A stretch of 64,000 nucleotides of DNA, taken from Homarus americanus. Taxonomy: Eukaryota > Arthropoda > Malacostraca > Decapoda > Nephropidae. A program made the position numbers and the translations under genes. Below the pieces are notes generated by a model. That model worked only from the letters and a program-made list of their open reading frames with translations, was not told where the DNA came from and made no database searches. This document shows positions 44,871-58,045 of this stretch, piece after piece; position 1 is the stretch's first letter, and each line of letters begins with the position of its first letter. Where the stretch lies: the NCBI RefSeq assembly GCF_018991925.1, contig NW_024720773.1:3713758-3777757 (forward strand), read 5' to 3'.

Positions 44871-44905
44871 CGAAAGAGCCGCCCGGAGGGCGGCGGTTCC
44901 GCTAG
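44514..44905 (+). mobile_element. Helitron 3' end with helicase C-terminus
   Basis: Last ~390 bp of an autonomous-type Helitron. The coding part ends at 44869. The 3' terminus shows a perfect 7-bp hairpin GCCGCCC-GGA-GGGCGGC (44878-44894), then 7 nt, then CTAG (44902-44905) followed by T, exactly the Helitron pattern (hairpin, short spacer, CTRR, insertion before T). Outer bases CTAGCG/CGCTAG extend it into a 39-bp imperfect palindrome. The 5' part (Rep/HUH nuclease and most of the helicase) is missing. Confidence 0.92.
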
Positions 44906-44999
44906 TATAATATATAATAGCAAAAGGGAAGAGGGTCATTTAACGAGGAATTTCAACAGTTACAATAGAACACAAGAACATTAGATGGAGGAAAGCGCA

Positions 45000-45790
45000 G
45001 CGGGCCTATTGGCCCATACTGGGCAGCCCCGTTTACAACTCATATTACTTATATATCCATTCAACCTATGTTTGAAGCTATCCAGCGTATTGGAAAAAAT
45101 GATGATGTTTGGTAACTTGTTCCACTCATCCACAACTCTATTTCCAAACCAATGTTCGCCTATCGCGCCTAAATCTAAATTTGTCTAATTTAAAACCATT
45201 GCTATGAGTTCGCTCCTGGTTGGATAGTTTGAGTACCTTTGTAATGTTCCCTTTGTTTAACCCTGACTTCCATTTATACACCTCTATCATGTCGCCCCCC
45301 ACTCTACGTCTCTCGAGTGAGTGCAAATTAAGATGCTTTAATCTGTCTCTGTGCTCAAGGTTCCTAATACCCGGGATTAGTCTTGTCATTCTCCTCTGAA
45401 TTCTTTCTAGGGATTCTATATCTATTCTGTAATAAGGTGACCAGAATTGAACAACTGAGTCTAAGTGAGGTCTCACAAGCCCATAATATAGTTGTAGGAT
45501 AACTTTGCTAGTCTTGTAAGTAACACTCCCTTGTATGAACCTAAGTACTTTGTTAGCCTTGTTTAGAGGATATACACATGTTGACTTGGTTTAGGATTCC
45601 TGCTTATCATTACTCCTGAATCGTTCTTGCAGTCAGATTTTTGTATAACAACGTTGTTCATCTGATATCTGGATTCTCTGTTTACATCTCCTAGACTATG
45701 TACTTTACATTTGCTTACATTAAATTTCATCTGCCATTTTTCAGACCATTAGAAAAATTTGTTTAGATCTTCCTGTAGTTTTGTGGAGTC
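45000..45790 (-). pseudogene. C-terminal region of the CR1/Rex-like LINE
   Basis: Reads WQMKFNVSKCKVHSLGD (conserved W.M.FN..KC block after RT), then an open frame MRPHLDSVVQFWSPYYRIDI, ESLERIQRRMTRLIPGIRNL, HRDRLKHLNLHSLERRRVGG, DMIEVYKWKSGLN and, past its stop, the typical R-V-V-D-E-W-N-K-L-P terminal segment at about 45100. It is the same element as the RT at 45790-46525. Confidence 0.87.
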
Positions 45791-46525
45791 CTCGTCAGAT
45801 TTAATTACACGCCCTATTTTAGCGTCATCAGCAAATTTACTTATGTTGCTGTCTTCGCCGATATATATATGTGTTTATGTATATAATAAATAATAATGGC
45901 CCCAGTACTGAGCCTTGGGGTACTCTACTAGTGACGTTATCCTTTAATGCTTATTCACTGTTTCCTGCCCTGTAACCACGCTCTTATTCATTTTAGTATC
46001 TCTTCAAATGCCACAAGTCTCCACTTTTCTTATTAGTCTTTCGTGGGGGACTGTCGAAGGCTTTGCTAAGGTTGAGATATACCACATCATAATTGTGCCC
46101 ATCGTCCAATGATTCGAAAACAGCTGAAAAGAATGTTAATTGATTAGTTAGACATGAACGCCCGCTTGTGAAGCCATGTTGGGAATCATTGATCAACTTG
46201 TGTTTCTCCGGGTGGTTTCGAATAGAGTTTGAAATTATCGCATCCAGTAATTTGCCTACAAATGATGTTAAACTGATTGGACGATAGTTGGAGGATAGTG
46301 ATCTATTTCTTTTTTTGAAAATCGGTATCACATTCGCTATCCTCCAGGATTCTGGTACTACACCCGTTTTTAAGGACATGTTAAACAATTATGCAAAGGG
46401 CATACTAAGCTCTTCCTTACATTCCTTTAATACTCCGGCAAATATCTCATCGGGACCTGTGCCGGTATACACAAAACTCTTAAGTGCTAACAAACAGTTG
46501 TTAAGGCTGACATTTTCCTGTTAAG
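45790..46525 (-). pseudogene. RT domain of the CR1/Rex-like LINE
   Basis: Minus-strand reading: GPDEIFAGVLKECKEELSMP, then LFNMSLKTGVVPESWRIANV, IPIFKKRNRSLSSNYRPISL, HGFTSGRSCLTNQLTFF and YDVVYLNLSKAFDSP (first catalytic region, expected D at LDLSKAFD is Asn here), and further on ISKFADDAKIGRVI with the catalytic ADD. NYRPISLTS and KFADDAKIG are signature blocks of CR1/Rex-type LINE RTs. Stops at about 46410 and 45970 break the frame. Confidence 0.87.
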
Positions 46526-46924
46526 TACTAATAGTACACACACAAAACTTTTAAGGGCCTTAATAGTTCTGTTAAGTTAAAAGACCTCGGGAACACTTAT
46601 AAGTCCTGTAATAGACGTCTGTTAGTTGATACCATGGTGAACTAAACACAACGTCAGAGGCGGTAACGCATTTATCAGGAGAGATATATTTAATGAATAT
46701 AGTGTGTATATATTAAATATAGTGTGAATGTATTGTGTGTATTCCCTCTTTATAGCAGAGATATTCTTTCTTGACGCTAACGAATCGACGATACTGAGAA
46801 CCAACGTGTCTCACACTCTACCACTGACCTCACCACACCAGGAGACGCAGCATTGACTCTCATGGTGATTTCCAGCCACGCCCTCTTTGGTTATTTTTTG
46901 TTATCCACCCATCATTTTTTTTTC

Positions 46925-47560
46925 ACATGGGCACCTCAAGGCACTTGAAAACTTTCACCAAGGTAGTCTACGTTCCATCCTCCGAGTTCGCTGGGAAGAC
47001 AAGAAAACAAATGCCAGTATTCTTGCTGACACCAACTGTAGAAACATCGAGGCTTCCATTATCCATGAAAAACTATGTTGGACTGGCCATGTTACCCGCG
47101 TGGACGACAGTAGACTGCCAAAGCAGCTACTTTACAGTTACCTAATGAATAGTAAACGTAACGCCGGCGGGCAATTGAAAAGGTATTAGGATAGTCTTAA
47201 GACAAACCTGAAAAAGTGCCTAATCGACCCCCTCACCTGGGAGTCGATTACTGCACATCATAACGCTTGGAGGAGCACCGCACGAGAAGGTGTCAATGCT
47301 TTCGAGTTAGCCCAACTGCAAACCGAGGCAGACAAGCGCCAACGCCGGAAAGGCGCTGTCACCGCCCCTACCTTAGTAGATGGAGCCCTCCACATGTGTA
47401 ACGAATGTGAACGACACTGCGCTCCCGTATCGGCCTCTTTAGTCATCTCAAAACTCACCAACCTAGGTGACATCCCTAATAACTCATATCATTGTACCAT
47501 AGCTGGATGATCGTCATACTCGATTCCGAGTGACAGCAAAGTAGTAGTAGTTGTGTGCGT

Positions 47561-47566
<6 letters not shown>
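46925..47566 (+). pseudogene. LINE polyprotein C-terminus (same family as 25190)
   Basis: Reads LKALENFHQGSLRSILRVRW, EDKKTNASILADTNCRNIEA, SIIHEKLCWTGHVTRVDDSR, LPKQLLYSYLMNSKRNAGGQ, LKRY-stop-DSLKTNLKKCLIDPLTWE and then WRSTAREGVNAFELAQLQTE, with MCNECERHCA near the end. L..FHQ.SLR.IL.VRW.D and L.W.GHV.R..D.RLPK are hallmarks of the segment after RT in RTE/CR1-type LINEs. One internal stop. It is followed by a UTR with GATCGTCATACTCGATTCCG, a GTAGTAGTAG run and a GT microsatellite (47567-47602). Confidence 0.87.

Positions 47567-47602
<36 letters not shown>
47567..47602. repeat. (GT)n microsatellite
   Basis: GT run directly after the LINE 3' end. Confidence 0.93.
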
Positions 47603-47607
<5 letters not shown>

Positions 47608-47922
47608 CATACGTGTGTGTGCCACGCTTAAAAAAAAATAGTAATGGTAGTGTTAAACCTGTAGTAGCTGTCAACATACTCACTTCGCACGTGAATGGCC
47701 CTGGGGTCGATCCTGGGACCGAGTGAAACTATGGTCACTTCAGTTCTCGGTGCTTATGCCACTATTGGCCCAGGTGACACTAGGGTCCATGAGCCACTAT
47801 CTCACCTCACCTGGCCTGGGGCTCTGGTGGCGAGGCTGGGCAGTTTAAGAGGGGGAGTCACAGCCGCTCACCCCATTAGTCGAGACAGTAGCCACGCAGG
47901 TGTTGTTTTTCTACTTATCTTA

Positions 47923-47990
47923 CCTGTAAATAGTCAGGTATAGCCTATACCTGAGTATTTACAGGCGACCTATACCGTATAGGTCGCCTG
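47923..47990. other. Two overlapping strong hairpins
   Basis: Hairpin 1: CCTGTAAATAGTCAGGTATA (47923-47942) pairs with TATACCTGAGTATTTACAGG (47946-47965), 19 of 20 positions, loop GCC. Hairpin 2: CAGGCGACCTATA (47962-47974) pairs perfectly with TATAGGTCGCCTG (47978-47990), loop CCG. The hairpins share CAGG, so they are mutually exclusive at that point. The preceding 47690-47920 has a B-box-like GGGTCGATCCTGGG and may be part of a short non-autonomous element. No function is assigned. Confidence 0.7.
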
Positions 47991-48260
47991 AACCTTCGAT
48001 CCTGTACCAGCATTTTCGAAATTTCAAACATTAATAATTTTCCCCAACTGGAGAGGTTAGGAGATATATGAGTGATTCTATTATACCATGTCACAAAACA
48101 GTCAGCCATAGAGGCACTGGTACATACCCTTAGAAGTTCATGTAAAAAAAAAAAAAAAAAAACGTTTAAGATCCCCAGAGAATAAAACTCTTGCAGGATC
48201 TTCACCAGAGGTCTTTGTCCTGGAGATTTTCTTGGTGTTACTCTAATCAATACTGTCAAC

Positions 48261-50495
48261 TCTCTTCTCTTGTTGCTGTAGTTCTTATCTCTCTTTCCCT
48301 TAATACTATAGTTCCTCTCTTCTCATATTACTTTAGTTCCTCTTTTCTCATATTACAGTAGTTCCTCTCTTCTCTTATTGCTGTAGTTCCTCTCATCTCT
48401 TATTGCTGTAGTTCCTCTCTTCTCTTATTGCTGTAGTTCCTCTCTTCCTTTATTGCTGTAGTTCCTCTCTTCTCTTATTGCTGTAGTTCCTCTCTTCTCT
48501 CATTGCAGTAGTTCCTCTCTTCTCTTATTGCAGTAGTTCCTCTCATCTCTTATTGCTGTAGTTCCTCTCTTCTCTTATTGATGTAGTTCCTCTCTTCCTT
48601 TATTGCTGTAGTTCCTCTCTTCTCTTATTGCAGTAGTTCCTCTCCTCACTAATTGCAGTAGTTCCTCTCTTCTCTTATTGCAGTAGTTCCTCTCTTCTCT
48701 TATTGCTGTAGTTCCTCTCTTCACTTATTGCTGTAGTTCCTCTCTTCTCTTATTGCAGTAGTTCCTCTCTTCTCTTATTGCAGTAGTTCCTCTCCTCTCT
48801 TATTGCAGTAGTTCCTCTCTTCTCTTATTGCAGTAGTTCCTCTCTTCTCTTATTGCAGTAGTTCCTCTCTTCTCTTATTGCTGTAGTTCCTCTCTTCTCT
48901 TATTATGTAGTTCCTCTCTTCTTTATTGCTGTAGTTCCTCTCTTCTCTTATTGCAGTAGTTCCTCTCTTCTCTAATTGCAGTAGTTCCTCTCTTCTCTTA
49001 TTGCAGTAGTTCCTCTCTTCTCTTATTGCTGTAGTTCCTCTCTTCTCTTATTGCAGTAGTTCCTCTCTTCTCTTATTGCAGTAGTTCCTCTCCTCACTAA
49101 TTGCAGTAGTTCCTCTCTTCTCTTATTGCAGTAGTTCCTCTCTTCTCTTATTGCAGTTGTTCCTCTCTTCTCTTATTGCAGTAGTTCCTCTCCTCACTAA
49201 TTGCTGTAGTTCCTCTCTTCTCTTATATCAATAGTTCCTCTCTTCTCTTATTACTATAGTTCCTCTCCTCACTTATTGCTGTAGTTCCTCTCTTCTCTTT
49301 TTGCTGTAGTTCCTATCTTCTCTTTTTGCTGTAGTTCCTCTCTTCTCTTTTTGCTGTAGTTCCTCTCTTCTCTTATATCAATAGTTCCTCTCTTCTCTTG
49401 TTGCTATAGTTCCTCTCTTCTCTTATTGCAGTAGCTCCTCTCTTCTCTTATTACTATAGTTCCTCTCTTCTCTTATATCAATAGTTCCTCTCCTCACTTA
49501 TTGCAGTAGTTCCTCTCTTCTCTTATATCAATAGTTCCTCTCTTCTCTTGTTGCTATAGTTCCTCTCTTCTCTTATTGCAGTAGTTCCTCTCTTCTCTTA
49601 TTACTATAGTTCCTCTCTTCTCTTATATCAATAGTTCCTCTCTTCTCTTATTGCAGTAGTTCCTCTCTTCTCTTATTACTATAGTTCTTCTCTTCTCTTA
49701 TTGCAGTAGTTCCTCTCTTCTCTTATTGCAGTAGTTCCTCTCTTCTCTTATTACTATAGTTCCTCTCTTCTCTTATATCAATAGTTCCTCTCTTCTCTTA
49801 TATCAATAGTTCCTCTCCTCACTTATTGCAGTAGTTCCTCTCTTCTCTTATATCAATAGTTCCTCTCTTTTCTTGTTGCTATAGTTCCTCTCTTCTCTTA
49901 TTGCAGTAGTTCCTCTCTTCTCTTATATCAATAGTTCCTCTCTTCTCTTATATCAATAGTTCCTCTCTTTTCTTGTTGCTATAGTTCCTCTCTTCTCTTA
50001 TATCAATAGTTCCTCTCTTTTCTTGTTGCTATAGTTCCTCTCTTCTCTTATTGCAGTAGTTCCTCTCCTCACTTATTACAGTAGTTCCTCTCTTCTCTTA
50101 TTACTATAGTTCCTCTCTTCTCTTATTGCAGTAGTTCCTCTCTTCTCTTATTACAGTAGTTCCTCTCTTCTCTTATTACTATAGTTCCTCTCTTCTCTTA
50201 TTACAGTAGTTCCTCTCTTCTCTTATTGCAGTAGTTCCTCTCTTCTCTTATTACTATAGTTCCTCTCTTCTCTTATTGCAGTAGTTCCTCTCTTCTCTTA
50301 TTGCAGTAGTTCCTCTCTTCTCTTATATCAATAGTTCCTCTCTTCTCTTATTGCAGTAGTTCCTCTCTTCTCTTATTGCAGTAGTTCCTCTCCTCACTTA
50401 TTGCAGTAGTTCCTCTCTTCTCTTATTGCAGTAGTTCCTCTCCTCACTTATTGCAGTAGTTCCTCTCTTCTCTTATTACTATAGTTCCTCTCTTT
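48261..50495. repeat. 25-bp pyrimidine-rich minisatellite, about 89 copies
   Basis: Unit TAGTTCCTCTCTTCTCTTAT followed by one of several 5-bp endings (TGCAG, TGCTG, TACTA, ATCAA and others). 2,235 bp divided by 25 gives about 89 units. Endings are grouped: TGCTG/TGCAG on the left, then mixtures with TATATCAA and TTACTATA from about 49200 on, with recurring multi-unit blocks. The sequence between 48000 and 48260 has no recognised gene. Confidence 0.97.
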
Positions 50496-50569
50496 CATCC
50501 ATTACGATTTTCCCCAATTTTTTAATAATTTTTTGATTCCTTCACCTTGTATACTTATGTTTATTTTTC

Positions 50570-50719
50570 CCTATATATCCCCATCTCCCTCTTTCTCTCT
50601 CTCTCTCTATTCTCTATAATTCTCTCTTCCTCCTTCTATGTTTCTCATTTACTATATGCTCTTCTTCTCTCTTTATTCCATTATTGTCCTCTTCTTACAT
50701 CTCTTTCTGTCCCATTATT

Positions 50720-50816
<97 letters not shown>

Positions 50817-51230
50817 TAATTTTGATCATTCATGTCAGATACTCTCTCCCTTTCTCTCCCTCTTCTCCTTCGCTCCCTCTTTCTCCCTCCTTCGCTCCCT
50901 CTTTTCCTTTACCCTCCCTTGTACATTCCTTTCCTCCCTCCTTCTCTTCCACCTTCCCTTTCCTCTACACCAATCCCCTACTCTCGCCTTCACTCACCAA
51001 TTCCTATCTCTCTCCTCTTCTTCCCTTCTTCTTTCTTCCCTCTTTCACTCGCTCCTTCCCCCTTGCTCCATCTTCCTTCCCTCCCTTCATCCCTCATTCC
51101 CTCCCTTACCCTCCCTCACCCTCTTACCCCCTTCCTCCCTCCCTCTCTCCCTCCCTCCCTCCCTCTCTCTCTGCCTCCCTCCCTTCCTCTCTCTATGAAC
51201 ATTATGATAAAGTTAATGGAACTCCCTTGT
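50570..51230. repeat. Polypyrimidine tract including (CT)n
   Basis: CT/CCT-rich sequence with a pure (CT)n run of about 92 bp (50722-50813), a short unique gap, then CTCC-rich DNA to 51190. The Ser/Leu/Pro-rich open frames here are compositional artefacts. Confidence 0.93.
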
Positions 51231-51252
51231 CGGAGGTGTGAACGTTACCTTA

Positions 51253-51440
51253 CGCCTCTGTCTCTCCCTGTCTCTCTCTCCCAGGTCCTCTGTCTCTCAC
51301 TGTCTCTCTCTCCCAGGTCCTCTGTCTCTCCCTGTCTCTTTCTTTTGGTCCTCTGTCTCTCCCTGTCTCTCTCTCCCAGGTCCTCTGTCTCTCCCTGTCT
51401 CTCTCTCCCAGGTCCTCTGTCTCTCACTGTCTCTCTCTCC
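51253..51440. repeat. 32-bp minisatellite, about 6 copies
   Basis: Unit CTCTGTCTCTCCCTGTCTCT, then CTCTCCCAGGTC. One central copy has TTTCTTTTGGTC in place of CTCTCTCCCAGGTC. Confidence 0.93.
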
Positions 51441-51594
51441 TTGGAATAAACAGTTTTTTCCATCAACTCTGATTATCTAATTAGCATTCGTTATTCTGAT
51501 GACGTAATGTGTACAACAAACAAGCGATGGAAAACGAGAATGAAACAAACTACGAGATCGATAACGAGGCCATTCGTAATTTTAGCCTCAATGG

Positions 51595-51700
51595 ATCACC
51601 AAAAGATTAGCCTCCAAGTGCCCAACTGAAGATTTAACTCGCAAGTGCCCAACTGAAGATTAGCATCCAGGTGCCCAACTGAAGATTAGCTCCTCATTTG
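51595..51700. repeat. Short ~27-bp tandem repeat, 3-4 degenerate copies
   Basis: Three to four copies of AGTGCCCAACTGAAGATTAG with variable spacers. Followed by unique AT-rich DNA to 51975 without a recognised gene. Confidence 0.8.
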
Positions 51701-51975
51701 CCCACGTAACTGATTGTTTACCCCAGTTTATTATAACTAATAATTTACCCCCCCTCATCCTCCAGTGGGTTGGAGGGCCACTGGTAAACTAAGGTTAGGT
51801 ATGTAAATGCAACTTGGATCTATATATAAAACGTAAACTGTAAAAAAAACAAAAAATATGTCGAAAATGTAAAATAAAAGAATACATTGTTTACTTATGG
51901 AGGCGAGTTATAATGAAGACAAAAACTGACTAAACTTACTGTTGAGAGAGAAGCACGAAGGAGGAGGAAGAGAAG

Positions 51976-53432
51976 ATCTGAAACATAAAGATCTGGAGAC
52001 ATAAAGAGGAGACCAGCAGTGAACCAGATGAAGGGAGACATGGTAGTGTGGAGACATAAAGAGGAGACGAACAGTGAACCAGATGAAGGGAGACATGGTG
52101 GTGTGGAGACATAAAGAGGAGACCAACAGTGAACCAGATGAAGGGAGACATGGTGGTGTGGAGACATAAAGAGGAGACCAACAGTGAACCAGATGAAGGG
52201 AGACATGGTAGTGTGGAGATATAAAGAGGAGACTAACAGTGAACCAGATGAAGGGAGACATGGTAGTGTGGAGACATAAAGAGGAGACCAACAGTGAACC
52301 AGATGAAGGGAGACATGGTAGTGTGGAGACATAAAGAGGAGACCAACAGTGAACCAGATGAAGGAGACATGGTAGTGAGATATAAAGTGAACCAGATGAA
52401 GGGAGACATGGTAGTGTGGAGACATAAAGAGGAGACTAACAGTGAACCAGATGAAGGAAGACATGGTAGTGTGGAGACATAAAGAGGAAACCAACAGTGA
52501 ACCAGATGAAGGGAGACGTGGTAGTGTGGAGACATAAAGAGGAGACCAACAGTGAACCAGATGAAGGGAGACATGGTGGTGTGGAGACATAAAGAGGAGA
52601 CCAACAGTGAACCAGATGAAGGGAGACATGGTAGTGTGGAGACATAAAGAGGAGACCAACAGTGAACCAGATGAAGGGAGACATGGTAGTGTGGAGACAT
52701 AAAGAGGAGACCAACAGTGAACCAGATGAAGGGAGACATGGTAGTGTGGAGACATAAAGAGGAGACCAACAGTGAACCAGATGAAGGGAGACATGGTAGT
52801 GTGGAGACATAAAGAGGAGACCAACAGTGAACCAGATGAAGGGAGACATGGTAGTGTGGAGACATAAAGAGGAGACCAACAGTGAACCAGATGAAGGGAG
52901 ACATGGTAGTGTGGAGACATAAAGAGGAGACTAACAGTGAACCAGATGAAGGGAGACATGGTAGTGTGGAGACATAAAGAGGAGACTAACAGTGAACCAG
53001 ATGAAGGGAGACATGGTAGTGTGGAGACATAAAGAGGAGACCAACAGTGAACCAGATGAAGGGAGACATGGTGGTGTGGAGACATAAAGAGGAGACTAAC
53101 AGTGAACCAGATGAAGGGAGACATGGTAGTGTGGAGACATAAAGAGGAGACTAACAGTGAACCAGATGAAGGGAGACATGGTAGTGTGGAGACATAAAGA
53201 GGAGACCAACAGTGAACCAGATGAAGGGAGACATGGTGGTGTGGAGACATAAAGAGGAGACCAACAGTGAACCAGATGAAGGAGACATGGTAGTGTGGAG
53301 ACATAAAGAGGAGACCAACAGTGAACCAGATGAAGGGACATGTGTGGAGACATAAAGAGGAGACCAACAGTGAACCAGATGAAGGGAGACATGGTGGTGT
53401 GGAGACATAAAGAGGAGACCAACAGTGAACCA
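51976..53432. repeat. 55-bp minisatellite, about 26 copies
   Basis: Unit GTGTGGAGACATAAAGAGGA, then GACCAACAGTGAACCAGATG and AAGGGAGACATGGTA. Very homogeneous (mainly GACCAA/GACTAA and GGTA/GGTG differences). Deleted units at about 52365-52390 and 53330-53345. A 512-codon minus-strand frame crosses the array only because the unit has no stop in any of the three phases. Confidence 0.97.
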
Positions 53433-53801
53433 AGGAGATTCTTCACTAGAGCACTAGGTAAGAAAAGGTCATCTTGCCAACCCTCAATGTACAGCTGAGG
53501 TTCTGGACGGGAGATTAAGGGGTTTATGTAGTCGGCACTTGAACTAATATGTATATACGTAAGTCACGCTAAATAGAGATAAATAGTGATAATTTCTACC
53601 TATTCTTTGAGAAATATCAAATCTAGATAATGGTAATGCAAACTACAAATGAATAGTGTAATTAATATATAAAAAGGTAACTTTACTTAACATACCTTAC
53701 CTATAGGTTCTTAAATGAGACAGAAAATTATACCATGAACTCATAACAACAAAAACAGTAAGTTATCTTTGACTTAATGAGATAATTATTTTTTATTAAC
53801 T
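53433..53801. other. AT-rich spacer, no gene recognised
   Basis: Unique-looking sequence between the 55-bp minisatellite and the hAT-type element. No motif found. Confidence 0.5.
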
Positions 53802-55114
53802 CAGTGATTCTCAAACTTTTTTTGTCGCGACCAAAAATACAACATATCCCCCACCCATCCGAGCAAAGACTACGCTCCCTTCCTATAAATCATCTCTTAA
53901 AAATCTCTATCGTCTAAGTATTAATATTTTTTTTTAATACCTACTTTACATACCTGCCTTCATTGTACCACCAAACATGATACTGACAGCTCTGTCCTCT
54001 TGTTCCACCTTCATACAACCCATGTCGCACTGCCCCCCCCCCCTCCCCCTTATCATATTTATGTATATCAACTCCACTGTAAAATATGTATATACTTATA
54101 ATATAAATGTAAAAAAAAATATCATAATTAATATCAAAGTGGTAACCGTGGTAACATTATGAGATGTTCTTATTACCACCATGCTATTGTACTATTCCAG
54201 ATTATACTAAATGGTACATAATACTTCCTTCAGGTAAATGTACAGTATATATCAGGTGTTGATATTATGATTTTTACCGACTCTGTATCTGTGTTCTTCT
54301 GGCTAAATAAATTGTTTCAATATCAATATCATTACCAGCCTTGTCCTGGCCTGGCGACCCTAAATGAGGGTACATGTAGTGTTAATTACCAATCATTTAT
54401 TATGTTGTGTTTATTCATATAGTGTTATTGAATTAATTTAAATTATTAACACAATAAATTTCAATAAGTTTTTAATTACACAATTAAGTAACCTAGGTGA
54501 CAAAACAACAATATTTTAGTGGCTAACGTGCTGCTGCTCTCTTCTTGGAGTGAGCTCTTTTGAGTTTTGATTTTATGGTGATAAATTTTAACAATTACAG
54601 TATAATAATAAATTTCAGAAACTTTTTAATCAGATAAATGAAAAGTAATTGTATCTGTAACCAACTATTTTACTATAATAGCAATCTGACATAGCAGGGA
54701 GAGAAAAATACTATATAACACTTCTTAGCATTAAAAAAAAAAAGCAAGCACTCGGGCGCCCAAAGCCAAAACGTCATCACTGTGGCTGGGTGTCAAACAT
54801 CGAAAACTCGAAAAATAACGCTTATTTGCGTCTGCTCAAATCCATCAATTTCACTTAAAATTTACTTGAATGAAAGACGATACTTAAAAATCGTCTATTG
54901 TAAGAACCAAATACACAAGTGTTATAAATTAAGAATCACAGAAAATTTGGCTATGGATTTTTAACACCAGCGACCGTAATTACAAGTTTGATAAGGGAAA
55001 ATTCCAATATTTTCTCAGTGACTACCATAATGCAGCTTCATTTTGTGGGTGAGCTCCTCGGGAACACCCTCGCGACCCTCATTTGGGTCGCAATCATGGG
55101 TTTGGGAACCACTG
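53802..55114. mobile_element. Degenerate hAT-type element, about 1.3 kb
   Basis: Left end CAGTGATTCTCAAACTTTTT followed by GTCGCGACC. Right end, inverted, GGGTCGCAATCATGGGTTTG then GGAACCACTG. CAGTG.TTC.CAAAC with a GTCGCGACC subterminal block is a hAT-type terminus. The interior is AT-rich with no transposase recognised. The 8 bp on either side do not match, so the target duplication is lost or the exact ends are shifted. Older than the element at 33539. Confidence 0.65.
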
Positions 55115-55559
55115 CTCAACATGATATACTTTATATATTTATTTATACTAACAAAATATATCATAAAAATAATATAAAACAAAAACAACAGAATGACATG
55201 ATTCATACTTAAGTTGTATCAGTGTGTGGTAAGTAAATTCATACCTACGCCCATATGTTATTAATCCATTCACACTATTGCACAACAGCTACAGTGATAC
55301 AGTTATATTAAGTAATTGAGCGACGTTTAGGGTGACAATTACAGTAAAATACATCATTCCGTAAGTTGTGGAGGAATGAAGTTTGAACTAAAACAATATT
55401 ACTGTAGTGTTGGTAGTGGAGGTGACGAGGAGCGAAGTGTGACACCCAGGGAACAACACCAAGACGGCTGTGATACCATCTGGGGGAAGGGTTGAGATAC
55501 CATCTGGTCTTGCGGCCAACCATGCCTGACCCTGAGGAGGGGAGTGGACCCATCACTAC

Positions 55560-55835
55560 ATGTTCTGGGGGAGAGGAGAAGGGGGAGGTCAAAGAGAGAA
55601 GGGGAGAGGGATAGGATGACCCACCATAATTCCGTCCGTCTTTAGGAGAAGGATCTTCCATAACCCTACCTGTCCAGTGGGAAAGGGAAGAAGGGGGAAT
55701 GAGGGATAGAAGAGAGTAGAGGGAAAGGGGAGAAGGAGGGATAGAAGAGGGTAGAGAGAAAGGGAGGCAGGATGGACAGAAGAGGGTAGAGGGAAGGAGA
55801 AGAGAAGGAGGGATAGGTTAGTTAACAAATTTATT
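55560..55835. repeat. Purine-rich degenerate minisatellite
   Basis: Repeated AGGGATAGAAGAGGGTAGAG and GGAAAGGGGAGAAGG words at roughly 38-45 bp spacing. AG-rich on the plus strand. Confidence 0.8.
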
Positions 55836-58015
<2,180 letters not shown>

Positions 58016-58045
58016 TTAATAGTAGTAGTAGTAGTAGTAGTAGTA

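Larger units (their letters stand above)
44960..46530 (-). mobile_element. CR1/Rex-like LINE, 5'-truncated, minus strand
   Basis: A minus-strand LINE fragment of about 1.6 kb with RT motifs in order and a C-terminus followed by a 3' region (ATTGGCCCATACTGGGCAG on the plus strand). The 3' end lies near 44960, where sequence on the minus strand reads CTAATGTTCTTGTGTTCT. Multiple stops and a TA-rich microsatellite (about 45866-45890) show decay. No partner element is fused to it. Confidence 0.85.

Noticed and set aside
48261..50495. CRISPR-like repeat array
   Set aside because: Units are directly adjacent without unique spacers, sequence context is eukaryotic and no cas genes exist. Same reasoning for the other tandem arrays.
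50547..51449. Ser/Leu/Pro-rich frames of 89-205 codons
   Set aside because: Arise from CT-rich low-complexity DNA; no start context or domain.
51895..53433. 512-codon minus-strand frame with Ser/Leu/His-rich repeats
   Set aside because: Translation of the 55-bp minisatellite. All three phases are open and the period in the peptide equals three DNA units.
53802..55114. Exact 8-bp target duplication for this hAT-type element
   Set aside because: Flanks TATTAACT and CTCAACAT do not match, so only the termini are used as evidence.
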